A stretch of DNA of 64,000 bases from Rathayibacter sp. VKM Ac-2856. GTDB taxonomy: Bacteria; Actinomycetota; Actinomycetes; Actinomycetales; Microbacteriaceae. The position numbers and the translations under genes were made by a program. This document shows positions 8,300-16,836 of this stretch, piece by piece; within the stretch, counting starts at the first letter, position 1; every line of letters starts with the position of its first letter. Below the pieces are notes generated by a model, which saw only the letters and a list, made by a program, of their open reading frames with translations, did no database searches and had not been told where the DNA came from. The DNA is taken from the NCBI RefSeq assembly GCF_013205055.1, contig NZ_JABMLF010000003.1, forward strand, positions 1 through 64,000, in the 5' to 3' direction.

Positions 8300-9711
8300 G
8301 AGCTCTCCCCGGTCGATGCGTCGGCCTCCGGCAGCTCCGCCTCCACGACGTCCGCCGCCTCGAGCGTCCGCAGCTCGTCGAGCGTCGGCTCCTCGGTGTC
8401 GCGCAGGCGCCAGGCGTGGCGGGCGATCGCCGCGTCGAGCACGTTGCGCACCCAGCGGCCGTTGCCGAACGCCTCGGTGCGCTCCTGCGCGGCGGCGAGG
8501 TCGGCGAAGGCGGCGATCGCCTCCTCCGTGGGCGTGAAGTCGGCGGAGGCGGCGAGGCGCGCGAAGATCGCCGACAGCTCGTCGTCGCTGTAGTCGGCGA
8601 AGTCGATCGTGGTCGAGAAGCGGCTGGCGAGCCCCGGGTTGGTGTCGAGGAAGCCCTGCATCGGGCCGGAGTAGCCCGCCACGATGACGACGAGGTCGCC
8701 GCGGTGGTCCTCCATGTCCTTGACCAGGGTGGTCACCGCCTCCGCCCCGTACTGATCGAGCGCGAGGGCGTAGGCCTCGTCGATGAAGAGGACGCCGCCG
8801 CGGGCCGAGGCGATCACCTCGGCGGTCTTCATCGAGGTCTGGCCGAGGTAGCCGGCCACCAGCTCCGAGCGGTCGACCTCGACGAGCACGCCCTTCGAGA
8901 GGATGCCGAGCGAGCGGTAGATCCGCGAGACCAGGCGCGCGACCGTGGTCTTGCCGGTGCCCGGGTTGCCCGTGAAGACGAGGTGCCGGGTCAGCGTCGG
9001 CGTGGTGAGCCCGGCGGCCTGGCGCAGGGTGTCGATCCGGAGCAGCTGGGTCTGCCGCTTGATCTCGCCCTTCACCCGGTCGAGGCCGATCAGCGCGTCG
9101 AGCTCGGCGAGCAGGTCCTCGATCGCCTCGGGCGGCTCGAGCTCCTCGGGCTCCGGCTCGGCGGCCGGAGTGACGGGCGGCGCGGCGGCGGCCGACCCCG
9201 GCTCGTCCTGCGGCCCGTCGTGCTCGGTCCGCCGCAGCCGGGCGAGGATCTCGTCGACCCCGGGAACGCCGGCAGGCAGATCGCGCGGCGCCGCGGGGAC
9301 GGAGGACGGAGGAGCCTGCGCCGCCCCGACCGCCCCCAGCTGCGCCGCCGCCGTCGCCGACGCCGCCGCGATCCCGCCGATCCCCGGCTGTCCGAGCGAG
9401 CTCGCCGCGGAGACGACCTCGGTCAGCGCCCGCGCGTACGCGCCGGCCTGCTCGGAGCGCGCCGCGACCAGCCCGGCGAGCAGGTCGGTCGGCGAGCTGC
9501 GCCAGCGCCGGGCGCTCGACGCGGCGGTGAAGAAGGCCTCGAGCCCGCCGGTGCTTCCGGTCTCGGCGAGCCAGTCCTGACCCGCTCCGGTGATCGACTC
9601 GGCGACCGCGGCGGCGAGGCGGCCGCCCTCGGCGCGCACGTCGGCGCCGTCGAGACCGGCGGCGGTCCCGACGAGGACGAGCGCGTCGAGCGACGCCTGC
9701 AGCGTGCTCAC
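8296..9711 (-). CDS. CbxX/CfqX-type AAA+ ATPase
   Basis: 471 residues from GTG 9711, overlapping the upstream stop (GTGA). The first 200 residues are Ala-rich helices plus a Pro/Glu-rich linker. The C-terminal AAA+ module has GNPGTGKTT (Walker A, about 248-256), GGVLFIDEAYAL (Walker B), a sensor region ending SRFSTTIDF, and the helical lid. This is the CbxX/CfqX (Rubisco activase CbbX/EccA-like) class, which remodels protein complexes. Its position in the PknG operon suggests a chaperone-like role for the TelA- or GlnX-containing assembly; that is inference. It also resembles EccA-type ATPases, but no type VII secretion genes are nearby. Confidence 0.88.
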   Translation of the reverse strand: MSTLQASLDALVLVGTAAGLDGADVRAEGGRLAAAVAESITGAGQDWLAETGSTGGLEAFFTAASSARRWRSSPTDLLAGLVAARSEQAGAYARALTEVVSAASSLGQPGIGGIAAASATAAAQLGAVGAAQAPPSSVPAAPRDLPAGVPGVDEILARLRRTEHDGPQDEPGSAAAAPPVTPAAEPEPEELEPPEAIEDLLAELDALIGLDRVKGEIKRQTQLLRIDTLRQAAGLTTPTLTRHLVFTGNPGTGKTTVARLVSRIYRSLGILSKGVLVEVDRSELVAGYLGQTSMKTAEVIASARGGVLFIDEAYALALDQYGAEAVTTLVKDMEDHRGDLVVIVAGYSGPMQGFLDTNPGLASRFSTTIDFADYSDDELSAIFARLAASADFTPTEEAIAAFADLAAAQERTEAFGNGRWVRNVLDAAIARHAWRLRDTEEPTLDELRTLEAADVVEAELPEADASTGESS

Positions 9712-10277
9712 GAGGCGCTCGGCGGGGTCAGCGAGCCGGGGGTGGTCGGCGCGGGCGGCGTGGACGGCGTGCTCGGCGCGTCCAGCCCGCTCGACAGCGA
9801 CGACTCCGTGAACTTCTCGGCGAGGAACTGCCCGTGCGCGATCAGCGCCGAGGCGTCCTGCCGCGAGACGGCGTCGGAGATCCGGTCGAGGGTGCCCCCG
9901 AGCAGGTCGAGCTGGTCGCAGAGGATCATCAGCGAGGTCTTCCCCTTGTGGACGGCGCGGCGGTCGGCGAAGTCGCGCGGGAGGCGCAGATAGCCCTCGA
10001 CCGCCTCGGGCAGGTAGCTGGTCGCGGTGGCGACGACGGTGTGGCCCTGCCGGCTCATCCCACCGAGGCGGTCCAGGCGCGGGACCATCTCGCGGACGGT
10101 CTCGTCGACCCGGCGGATGCGCGCGGCCACGATCGCCGGCACCTTTCCCGCGGTCTCCGCGGCGACCCGGTCGAGCGCCGCGAGGATGTCGTCGCTGGAC
10201 GGCACGCGCGGCAGTGCGGGCGCGGTCTCCTCCGGCACCGGGTCGGTGCCGCCGAACAGCCGGGAGAGCCAGCCCAT
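9708..10277 (-). CDS. Conserved protein of the TelA-AAA-PknG operon, function unknown
   Basis: 189 residues from ATG 10277, three bases after the telA stop, and overlapping the AAA gene start. It opens with an amphipathic stretch, MGWLSRLFGG, that could touch the membrane or a partner. A helical core of about 120 residues follows, then a Pro/Ser/Thr-rich tail. I do not recognise the family. Its tight linkage to telA on one side and the AAA gene on the other makes it a likely partner of one of those products. Confidence 0.75.
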   Translation of the reverse strand: MGWLSRLFGGTDPVPEETAPALPRVPSSDDILAALDRVAAETAGKVPAIVAARIRRVDETVREMVPRLDRLGGMSRQGHTVVATATSYLPEAVEGYLRLPRDFADRRAVHKGKTSLMILCDQLDLLGGTLDRISDAVSRQDASALIAHGQFLAEKFTESSLSSGLDAPSTPSTPPAPTTPGSLTPPSAS

Positions 10278-10280
10278 CGG

Positions 10281-11483
10281 CTAGCGGCCGAGATCGAGCG
10301 AGGAGGCCGCGTCGATGTCGGAGTTGCTGCGGCGGGCCCGCTCGACGTACTCGCCGGCCTTCGCGGTCTCGACCTGCAGCACGCCGACGGTCTGCGCCAT
10401 GCTGTCGAGCGCCTTGATCTTGAAGTCCGAGATCGAGTCCATGGTCTGGTAGATGTTCGCGAACGCGGCCTGCAGCTGCGGGAGCCCGACCGTCGCCGAC
10501 GCGGCCTGCGACTGGATGCTCGCGGACTGCTCGGCGAGCATCCGCGACGTCGCCTCGATCATGTTCGAGGTCGTCGTGTTGAGTGCGGTGATCTGGTCGA
10601 GCACGAGGCGCTGGTTCGCGAGCGCCTGCGCGACGATGACCGCGGTGCGCAGCGCCGACACGGTCGTCGTGGTCGCGCGGTCGACGCCCTTGATCAGCTC
10701 GACGTTGTTCTTGATCACGACGTCGATCGCCAGGTAGCCCTGGATCGAGACGGCCAGCTGGGTCAGCAGGTCCTGGTGCTTCTGCCGCGCGTAGAAGAGG
10801 ACGTCCTCGCGCAGCGCCCGGGCGCGGTCGGGATCGGTCGCGTCGAGCTCGGCGATCTTCGCCGACAGCTTCACGTCGAGGCGCTCGGCGACGTAGATGT
10901 ACTCGTTGAGGCGCGTCATCGTGTCCCAGAGGTTCTGCTTCTCCAGGTTGAGCGCCGCGTTGTCCTTCCGCAGCTCGTCCTGGCCGTCGTAGAGCGCCTG
11001 GATGATCGCGTTGAGGTGCGACTGCGCGCTCTCGTAGCGGCGGAAGTAGTCGGTGATCTTGTTGCCGAAGGGGATGAAGCCGAGGATCTTCTTCTGGATG
11101 TTGTCCTCGGACGGGTCGAGGTCCTCGACGGTCCGGCGCAGCTCCAGCAGCGTCCTGCCGATGTTCGAGCCCTCGGAGAGGCCGCCCTCCTGCAGCGCGC
11201 GCACGGGCGTCTTCAGCAGGCGGTTCGAGGAGTCGGCGGCCGAGCGGATGTCCGCGTCGCCCATCGTGCGGATGTCGTTCGCCTTCGCCGCGAACTCGGG
11301 GCTGCGCGCCTCCGACGACATCAGCGACGCGAGGTAGCCGTCGACCTTCGCCTCGAGCCCGGGCAGCGCCTGCTCGGGGACCTTCGGCGCGATCGACGGC
11401 GCCGAGGTGGTCGCGACGGCGGCGACGGGCTCGGGCGGCGTGAGCGAGAGGGCGTTCTGGGGCGGCTGCAGGGCCTCGGTCAT
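10281..11483 (-). CDS. TelA/KlaA-family (toxic anion resistance) protein
   Basis: 400 residues of long helices with the family-diagnostic block IPFGNKITDYFRRYESAQSHLNAII and the later stretch ALANQRLVLDQITALNTTTSNMIEATSRML. TelA proteins were named for tellurite resistance, but their chromosomal relatives are linked to envelope stress and act as soluble coiled-coil proteins. It is the first gene of the eight-gene operon. GAGGA lies about 6 nt before the ATG and a TACGGT box just upstream. No tellurite-specific genes (terB/C/D) accompany it, so a role in PknG-linked signalling is as likely as anion resistance. Confidence 0.88.
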   Translation of the reverse strand: MTEALQPPQNALSLTPPEPVAAVATTSAPSIAPKVPEQALPGLEAKVDGYLASLMSSEARSPEFAAKANDIRTMGDADIRSAADSSNRLLKTPVRALQEGGLSEGSNIGRTLLELRRTVEDLDPSEDNIQKKILGFIPFGNKITDYFRRYESAQSHLNAIIQALYDGQDELRKDNAALNLEKQNLWDTMTRLNEYIYVAERLDVKLSAKIAELDATDPDRARALREDVLFYARQKHQDLLTQLAVSIQGYLAIDVVIKNNVELIKGVDRATTTTVSALRTAVIVAQALANQRLVLDQITALNTTTSNMIEATSRMLAEQSASIQSQAASATVGLPQLQAAFANIYQTMDSISDFKIKALDSMAQTVGVLQVETAKAGEYVERARRSNSDIDAASSLDLGR

Positions 11484-11580
11484 CGGGGATCCTCACCGTA
11501 ACGGGCGCGCACCGTGGCCGGCGCTCGGCGCCGACTGGACGAACGTGCCCCCAGCATATCGCCGGGGAGTGAGCGCTCCC

Positions 11581-12543
11581 TCAGACTCCCGCGGGTCGGC
11601 GCCGGAGGGTCGCGACCGCCACGCCGCCCAGGGCGATCGCGCCGCCGATCAGCGCCGCCGCCGGCGGCGTCTCGCCCAGCAGCAGCCAGGACAGCAGCAC
11701 CACGACGGCCGGGACCGCGTAGGTGGTGGCGGCCGTGCGGCCGGCGCTCGAGCGGGAGAGGACGTAGCCCCAGGTGGTGAAGGCGACGGCCGTGGGGAAG
11801 ACGCCGAGGTAGACGACGGCGGCGATCGAGGAGGCGGGCGCGGCCTGGAGCGAGGCGAGCAGCTCCGGGGCGAACGGCAGGCAGGCGACGGTCGCGGCCA
11901 GGCAGCCGATCCACGTCATCGTCATCGCGTCGACGTGCCCGAGCAGGCGCTTCTGCAGCGTCGCGGCGCCGCCGTAGAGCACCGCGGCGGCGAGGCCGAG
12001 GACGACCCCGATCACGTCGAACTGCCCGGACGAGGTGGAGAACGCGATCACCGCGACTCCGGCGAGCGCCACCGCCATGCCGCCGAGCAGGCGCCGCGGG
12101 AAGCCCTCGCCGAGCAGGAGGCCCGCGAGCACCGCGGTGATCATCGGCGCGATGTTGACCAGGAGCGCCGCGGTGCCGGCGTCGACGTGCCGCTCGGCCG
12201 CGTTGAGCGCGAGGTTGTAGAGGCCGAACCAGGCGACGCCCCAGACGATCACGAGGAGGAGGATCCGGCCGCGCGGCACCCGGCTGCGCGCGGTCCGCTC
12301 GCCGTGGCGGCGTGCCGTGAGCACGAGGCGCACCACCGTCAGCGCGATCGAGCCGATGACGATCCGGCCGAGGGTGAGCGCGCCGGGGTCGAAGTCGTCC
12401 GCGGCGAAGCGGATCCCGACGAAGGCCGACGCCCAGAGCAGCACCGTCACGGCGATCGCGGACCAGAGCAGCACGGCGTCGCGGCGGGTGGGGGTCGCGG
12501 CGGGGGCGGCGGGAGTGGAGGCGGAGGGGGCGGTGCTCGACAT
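11581..12543 (-). CDS. EamA/DMT-family metabolite exporter
   Basis: 320 residues with about ten hydrophobic helices and two internal EamA repeats; predicted inner-membrane exporter of small metabolites or amino acids. ATG 12543 is chosen because the Met-Ser-Ser-Thr N-terminus precedes helix 1 directly and CACGAT lies exactly six bases upstream, which fits leaderless translation. Longer in-frame extensions run into the divergent gene. It is divergent from the DUF2071 gene across 106 bp. The substrate cannot be read from sequence. Confidence 0.85.
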   Translation of the reverse strand: MSSTAPSASTPAAPAATPTRRDAVLLWSAIAVTVLLWASAFVGIRFAADDFDPGALTLGRIVIGSIALTVVRLVLTARRHGERTARSRVPRGRILLLVIVWGVAWFGLYNLALNAAERHVDAGTAALLVNIAPMITAVLAGLLLGEGFPRRLLGGMAVALAGVAVIAFSTSSGQFDVIGVVLGLAAAVLYGGAATLQKRLLGHVDAMTMTWIGCLAATVACLPFAPELLASLQAAPASSIAAVVYLGVFPTAVAFTTWGYVLSRSSAGRTAATTYAVPAVVVLLSWLLLGETPPAAALIGGAIALGGVAVATLRRRPAGV

Positions 12544-12649
12544 GGTCTCATCGTGGCGGGTGGCGGCGCCGCGCGCCGCCCGTGCCGCGCACCGCGCCGG
12601 AATCGCTCGGGACAGGCCGGTTCGCAGCAGCGAGGAGCACGATGGCGGG

Positions 12650-13384
12650 ATGACCTCCGTCGAATCCGTGACCCGTACCGCGCCGGCGCTCGGCGGGCCG
12701 CGCATCCTCCGCCAGCGCTGGACCGAGGCGTCCTTCCTGCACTGGCGCGTCGACCCGGCGCAGGTGGCCCCGCACCTCCCGGCCGGCGTCCGGCCCGACG
12801 AGCACGACGGCTCCTCCTGGGTGGGGCTGATCCCGTTCCGGCTGTCGCGGACGGCGTTCCTCGGCGGGCCGCGCGTGCCGTGGCTGGGGACGTTCCCGGA
12901 GGTGAACGTGCGGCTCTACTCGGTCGATCGGCACGGGCGCCGCGGAGTCGTCTTCGTCTCGCTCGAGGCGTCGCACCTGCTCCCCGTGCTCACCGCGCAG
13001 GCCGTCTTCGGCCTGCCGTACCGCTGGGCGCGGATGGACATCGAGCACCGCCACGGAGCCGCGATCTACACGACCGAGCGGATCGGCGAGCCCGCCGCGC
13101 GCTCCCGGATCGTGGTGCGCCCGACCCCCGGCACCGATGCGTCCGAGGACCCGCTGGCCGGCTTCCTGACCTCGCGCTGGGCCTACCACGAGCGCCACCT
13201 GGGCTCCACCTGGTACGGCCGCAATCTGCACCGGTCGTGGCCGCTGCAGCGCGCCGATCTGCTCGCGCTCGACGACGGGCTGCTCGAGGTCGCCGGATTC
13301 CCGGGGCTGGCGTCGCGGGCGCCGGACTCGGTGCTGTACTCGCCGGGCGTCGAGACGGTCTTCACGGTGCCGCGGCGGGTGTGA
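12650..13384 (+). CDS. DUF2071 (YqjF-like) family protein
   Basis: 244 residues. The family pattern is clear: RQRWTEASFLHWRVDP near the start, then HLPAGVRPDE, WVGLIPFRL, LGTFPEVNVRLY, GVVFVSLEA and YEWR-like elements. The fold is related to acetoacetate decarboxylase, but the biochemical role of DUF2071 is unknown. ATG 12650 has CACGAT six bases upstream, so leaderless translation is likely. It ends just before the HsdR_N-like gene and is divergent from the EamA exporter. Confidence 0.87.
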   Translation: MTSVESVTRTAPALGGPRILRQRWTEASFLHWRVDPAQVAPHLPAGVRPDEHDGSSWVGLIPFRLSRTAFLGGPRVPWLGTFPEVNVRLYSVDRHGRRGVVFVSLEASHLLPVLTAQAVFGLPYRWARMDIEHRHGAAIYTTERIGEPAARSRIVVRPTPGTDASEDPLAGFLTSRWAYHERHLGSTWYGRNLHRSWPLQRADLLALDDGLLEVAGFPGLASRAPDSVLYSPGVETVFTVPRRV

Positions 13385-13472
13385 GGGGGATCCCCGAAAG
13401 GGGGTGGCTAAGGCGCCGGCTCGTCGGAGAGCATTCAGCGGACAGAGCCTTTCCGCCTCGACGAGGAGACCC

Positions 13473-14567
13473 GTGGAATTCACCGAACGACTGATGGCCC
13501 TTGCGACGAAGGTCACCCAGCAGCGAGACATCATCCAGACCGAGGAAGCAACGAAGAACGCCTTCGTGATGCCGTTCATCTCGACGATCCTCGGCTACGA
13601 CGTCTTCAATCCCCTCGAAGTCGTTCCCGAGTTCATCGCCGATGTCGGCGTGAAGAAGGGCGAGAAGATCGATTACGCGATCGTGCACAACGGCGACGTC
13701 CAGATGCTCGTCGAGTGCAAGAAGTCGAGTGAGCCGCTCAAGATCGAGCACGCATCGCAGCTGTACCGGTACTTCGCGGTGACGAACGCACGCATCGCCA
13801 TCCTCACCAATGGCGAGCAGTACCACTTCTACACCGATCTCGACGCTCCTAATCGTATGGATGCGAAGCCCTTCCTGGTGCTCGATCTCACCGACATCGA
13901 CGAGACGCTCATCCCCGAACTGGTGAAGCTGACGAAGGAGGTCTTCGACCTCGACTCGATCATCAGCGCGGCCGGCGAGCTGAAGTACATCGGCCAGCTC
14001 AAGCGCGAGCTGGCCGCCCAGTTCGCTTCTCCGTCCGATGAGTGGGTGAAGTTCTTCACGACGCGCGTCTACGAGGGCGGTGCGTACACGCAGAAGGTGC
14101 GGGAGCAGTTCACCGCACTGGTGACGAAGGCCTCGAAGCAGTTCCTCAACGAGCAGGTCAATGAGCGCCTGAAGACGGCACTCGGAGCGCCGAACTTCCC
14201 ACGGACGGAGATGATCGCCGCAGAGCAGGCGGTCACGAGCCAGGCCGTGGTCGAGGAGGAGTTCGAGGACCAGAGCGACATCGAGACCACGCTCGAGGAG
14301 CTCGAGGGGTATCAGATCGTGAAGGCGATCGCCTGCAGCGAGGTCAAGGTGAGCAGAATCGCCTCCCGCGACGCCAAGTCGTACTTCGCGATCATCATCG
14401 ACGACAACAACCGCAAGCCCGTCGCGCGGCTGCACTTCAATCGCAAGCAGAAGTACCTCGGGACCTTCGACCAGGAGAAGAACGAGACGCGCCACGCGAT
14501 CTCGACGCTCGACGAGATCTACGAATACGCGAACACCATCCGGGAGACGGTGCGGGTCTACGCGTAG
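13473..14567 (+). CDS. Orphan HsdR_N-like (type I restriction R-subunit N-domain) nuclease protein
   Basis: 364 residues from GTG 13473, preceded by GAGGAG at good spacing; an in-frame GTG at 13404 is the alternative. The N-terminal half carries the restriction-type motif: GYDVFNPLEVVPEF, ADVGVKKGEKIDYAI and LVECKKSSEPL, that is a PD-(D/E)xK-like D...ExK nuclease site. The rest is helical plus a C-terminal beta-rich region. There is no helicase domain and no adjacent hsdM or hsdS, so it is not a complete restriction enzyme. Codon choice is more relaxed (gcatcg, cctaatcgtatg) than in its neighbours, which hints at transfer. A solitary defence or DNA-repair nuclease is possible, but its function is not known. 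Confidence 0.8.
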   Translation: MEFTERLMALATKVTQQRDIIQTEEATKNAFVMPFISTILGYDVFNPLEVVPEFIADVGVKKGEKIDYAIVHNGDVQMLVECKKSSEPLKIEHASQLYRYFAVTNARIAILTNGEQYHFYTDLDAPNRMDAKPFLVLDLTDIDETLIPELVKLTKEVFDLDSIISAAGELKYIGQLKRELAAQFASPSDEWVKFFTTRVYEGGAYTQKVREQFTALVTKASKQFLNEQVNERLKTALGAPNFPRTEMIAAEQAVTSQAVVEEEFEDQSDIETTLEELEGYQIVKAIACSEVKVSRIASRDAKSYFAIIIDDNNRKPVARLHFNRKQKYLGTFDQEKNETRHAISTLDEIYEYANTIRETVRVYA

Positions 14568-14630
14568 GGGGATCGAGAATCGGGCGATCGCTCCTCCCCA
14601 GGATCGATCTCGGCGCGTTCTCCACTGATA

Positions 14631-14648
14631 GGGCCGGACGGCCGGCCC
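14631..14648. terminator. GC-rich hairpin after the HsdR_N-like gene
   Basis: GGGCCGG and CCGGCCC pair around a 4-nt loop. There is no T-run, so rho-independent activity is uncertain. It sits between the nuclease stop and the HNH start. Confidence 0.35.
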
Positions 14649-14678
14649 CGTGTCGGTGGTCTGTGGAACCATCCTCGT

Positions 14679-16013
14679 ATGGTTCAGAACGAGGACGGGG
14701 GACGACCCCCGGGGGTGCGCGAGCACCTGGACGAGGCGCTCGCCTCGGCCGTCGGCGTGGTGTGCGTCGTCGACGGGTTCCGGGCGCGGGCCGAGGCGCA
14801 GCGGGCCGAGCTGATCGAGCTCGCGCGGGTCGCGTCGCTGACCGCCCATGCCGCGCTGGTCGACCCGCGGGTGACCGTGCGGGCCGAGCGGTCGGAGGCG
14901 GCGCACAGGGCGCTGATCGCGGAGCTCGCCACGGCGCTGCGGGTGTCCGAGGCGCACGCCACCGGGCTGATCGAGGAGAGCCGGCTGCTCGTCAACGAGC
15001 TCCCGCGGACCCTCGCAGCCCTGCGCGACGCGGAGATCTCGCCCGAGCACGCCCGGGCGATCCTCCGTGCGGCCGCCGAGCTGCCGCCCGAGGTGCGCGG
15101 GCGCTTCGACGAGGAGGCCGCCGCGCTAGCGGCCGATCGCACTCCCCCGCAGCTGCAGCGCCGCCTCCGGACCCTGCGCGAGCGACTGCACCCCGAGTCG
15201 CTCACCGAGCGCCACCGCCGGTGCGCCGAGCGCCGCGGGGTCTGGCTCGACGGTGACGGGGACGGCATGGCCACCCTGCACCTGCACCTCCCGGCGCCCG
15301 AGGCGCACGGCGCCTTCGACCGCATCGACCGGGTGGCGCACTCCCTGCGCGAGCTGCCCGGCGAGAAGCGGACGGTCGGCCAGCTGCGCGCCGACGTCGG
15401 AGCGGCGCTCCTGCTCGACGGCGAGACGAACGGCGCCCGCGCGACGGGCACCGCCGTCCCCGCCGGGATCCGTCCCCGCGTCGCGGTCACTGTCCCCGTG
15501 CTGACGCTTCTCGGGCGCTCCGACGAGCCCGGCACCCTCGAGGGCTACGGGCCGATCGACCCCGGGACCGCCCGCCTACTCGCCGCGGACGCGCCCTCCT
15601 TCACGCGGATCCTCACCCACCCCGAGACCGGCGCCGTGCTCTCCGTCGGGCGCACGAGCTACCGGGTCCCCGCCGATCTGCGGCGGCACCTTCTCCACCG
15701 GGACGAGACCTGCCGCTTCCCCGGCTGCACGCGTGCCGCCTCCGCGAGCGACGTCGACCACGGAGTGGAGTGGCAGCACGGCGGCCGCACCGACGCCGAC
15801 AACCTCGCCCACCTCTGCCGCCATCACCACCGGCTCCGGCACACCACCACCTGGCGCATCGAGCACCGGCCCGCCGGAGTCCTGCACTGGACGAGCCCGA
15901 TCGGCCGGCGCTACACCACGCGCCCGGCGCACTCCGAGCCACCGCCGGGCGCCGACGGCGCGCCACAGATCATGCAACCGAATGCGGCGCAGGACGAGCC
16001 TCCGCCGTTCTGA
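14679..16013 (+). CDS. DUF222 and HNH-endonuclease domain protein
   Basis: 444 residues. The N-terminal 300 residues form the helical DUF222 domain. The C-terminal HNH domain reads CRFPGCTRAASASDVDH, then ADNLAHLCRHHHRLRH, giving the zinc cysteines, the DVDH catalytic histidine and the closing histidine cluster. Such proteins occur in many copies in Microbacteriaceae and are also described as 13E12-repeat proteins; whether they act as nucleases, mobile parasites or housekeeping proteins is unsettled. No intron or intein is seen around this copy. A weak hairpin (CCTGC...GCAGG, 16039-16054) follows the stop. Confidence 0.9.
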   Translation: MVQNEDGGRPPGVREHLDEALASAVGVVCVVDGFRARAEAQRAELIELARVASLTAHAALVDPRVTVRAERSEAAHRALIAELATALRVSEAHATGLIEESRLLVNELPRTLAALRDAEISPEHARAILRAAAELPPEVRGRFDEEAAALAADRTPPQLQRRLRTLRERLHPESLTERHRRCAERRGVWLDGDGDGMATLHLHLPAPEAHGAFDRIDRVAHSLRELPGEKRTVGQLRADVGAALLLDGETNGARATGTAVPAGIRPRVAVTVPVLTLLGRSDEPGTLEGYGPIDPGTARLLAADAPSFTRILTHPETGAVLSVGRTSYRVPADLRRHLLHRDETCRFPGCTRAASASDVDHGVEWQHGGRTDADNLAHLCRHHHRLRHTTTWRIEHRPAGVLHWTSPIGRRYTTRPAHSEPPPGADGAPQIMQPNAAQDEPPPF

Positions 16014-16124
16014 CAGCCTCACGTCAAGGGGCGCGACTCCTGCCCGGGCGCAGGCGTAGGGTTCCCCCTTCGGCCTGGTGAGAACCGGGCTCCGCACTCA
16101 GCTCCACGACCAGCAGAGGACGAC

Positions 16125-16802
16125 ATGCCCACGACACCGACCGCCGCGCTCTTCGACATCGACGGCACGCTCGCCGACACCAACTTCCTGCACGTGGAGG
16201 CCTGGTCGCGCGCCTTCCGGCTGGCCGACCTCGACATCCCGACCTGGCGGATCCAGCGGGCGATCGGCGCGGACTCGTCGGAGCTGCTCGATCTGCTCGT
16301 GGACGACGAGGTCGACGACGCGAAGCGGACCCTGATCAAGGACCTGCACACGAAGCTCTACGCCGAGGCGTCCGCGCGGATCACGCTCCTGCCCGGTGCG
16401 CGCGAGCTGATCCGGGCGCTGGCGGACCGCGGGGTCCGCATCGTCCTCGCGACCTCCGCGCCGGAGAACGAGCTGGAGATCCTGCTCGACGTCCTCGACC
16501 TCGGCGACACGGTGCACGCGGTGACGAGCGGCGGGGACGTCGACACGGCCAAGCCGGCGCCCGACCTGATGAGCATCGCGCTCGAGCGGGCCGGCGTCTC
16601 GGTCGACCACGCGATCATGATCGGCGACGCGACCTGGGACGTCATCGCGGCCGAGCGGGCCGGCCTGGCCACGATCGCCGTGCAGTCCGGCGGAACCGGC
16701 GAGCACGAGCTGCGCGAGGCCGGAGCCGTCGCGGTCTACGAGGACGCCGCGGCGATCCTCGCCGACCTCGAGGGCGGACCACTGGCGAGCCTCCTGCACT
16801 GA
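16125..16802 (+). CDS. HAD-superfamily phosphatase (phosphoglycolate phosphatase-like)
   Basis: 225 residues. HAD motif I is FDIDGTLADTN, motif II ATSAPEN, motif III lysine TAKPAPD and motif IV IGDATWD, all intact. The helical cap lies between residues 20 and 85, the subclass IA arrangement used on small phosphometabolites. GAGGAC precedes ATG 16125. It stands alone between the HNH gene and the convergent copC gene, so the substrate cannot be inferred from context. Confidence 0.88.
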   Translation: MPTTPTAALFDIDGTLADTNFLHVEAWSRAFRLADLDIPTWRIQRAIGADSSELLDLLVDDEVDDAKRTLIKDLHTKLYAEASARITLLPGARELIRALADRGVRIVLATSAPENELEILLDVLDLGDTVHAVTSGGDVDTAKPAPDLMSIALERAGVSVDHAIMIGDATWDVIAAERAGLATIAVQSGGTGEHELREAGAVAVYEDAAAILADLEGGPLASLLH

Positions 16803-16836
16803 TCCCCTCGACGGGGAGCAGGAGGCCCGCTCGCGA

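Noticed and set aside
10281-11483. Tellurite resistance operon
   Set aside because: TelA name only; no ter genes, and the gene sits in a PknG signalling operon.
13473-14567. Complete type I restriction-modification system
   Set aside because: No helicase domain and no hsdM or hsdS on either side.
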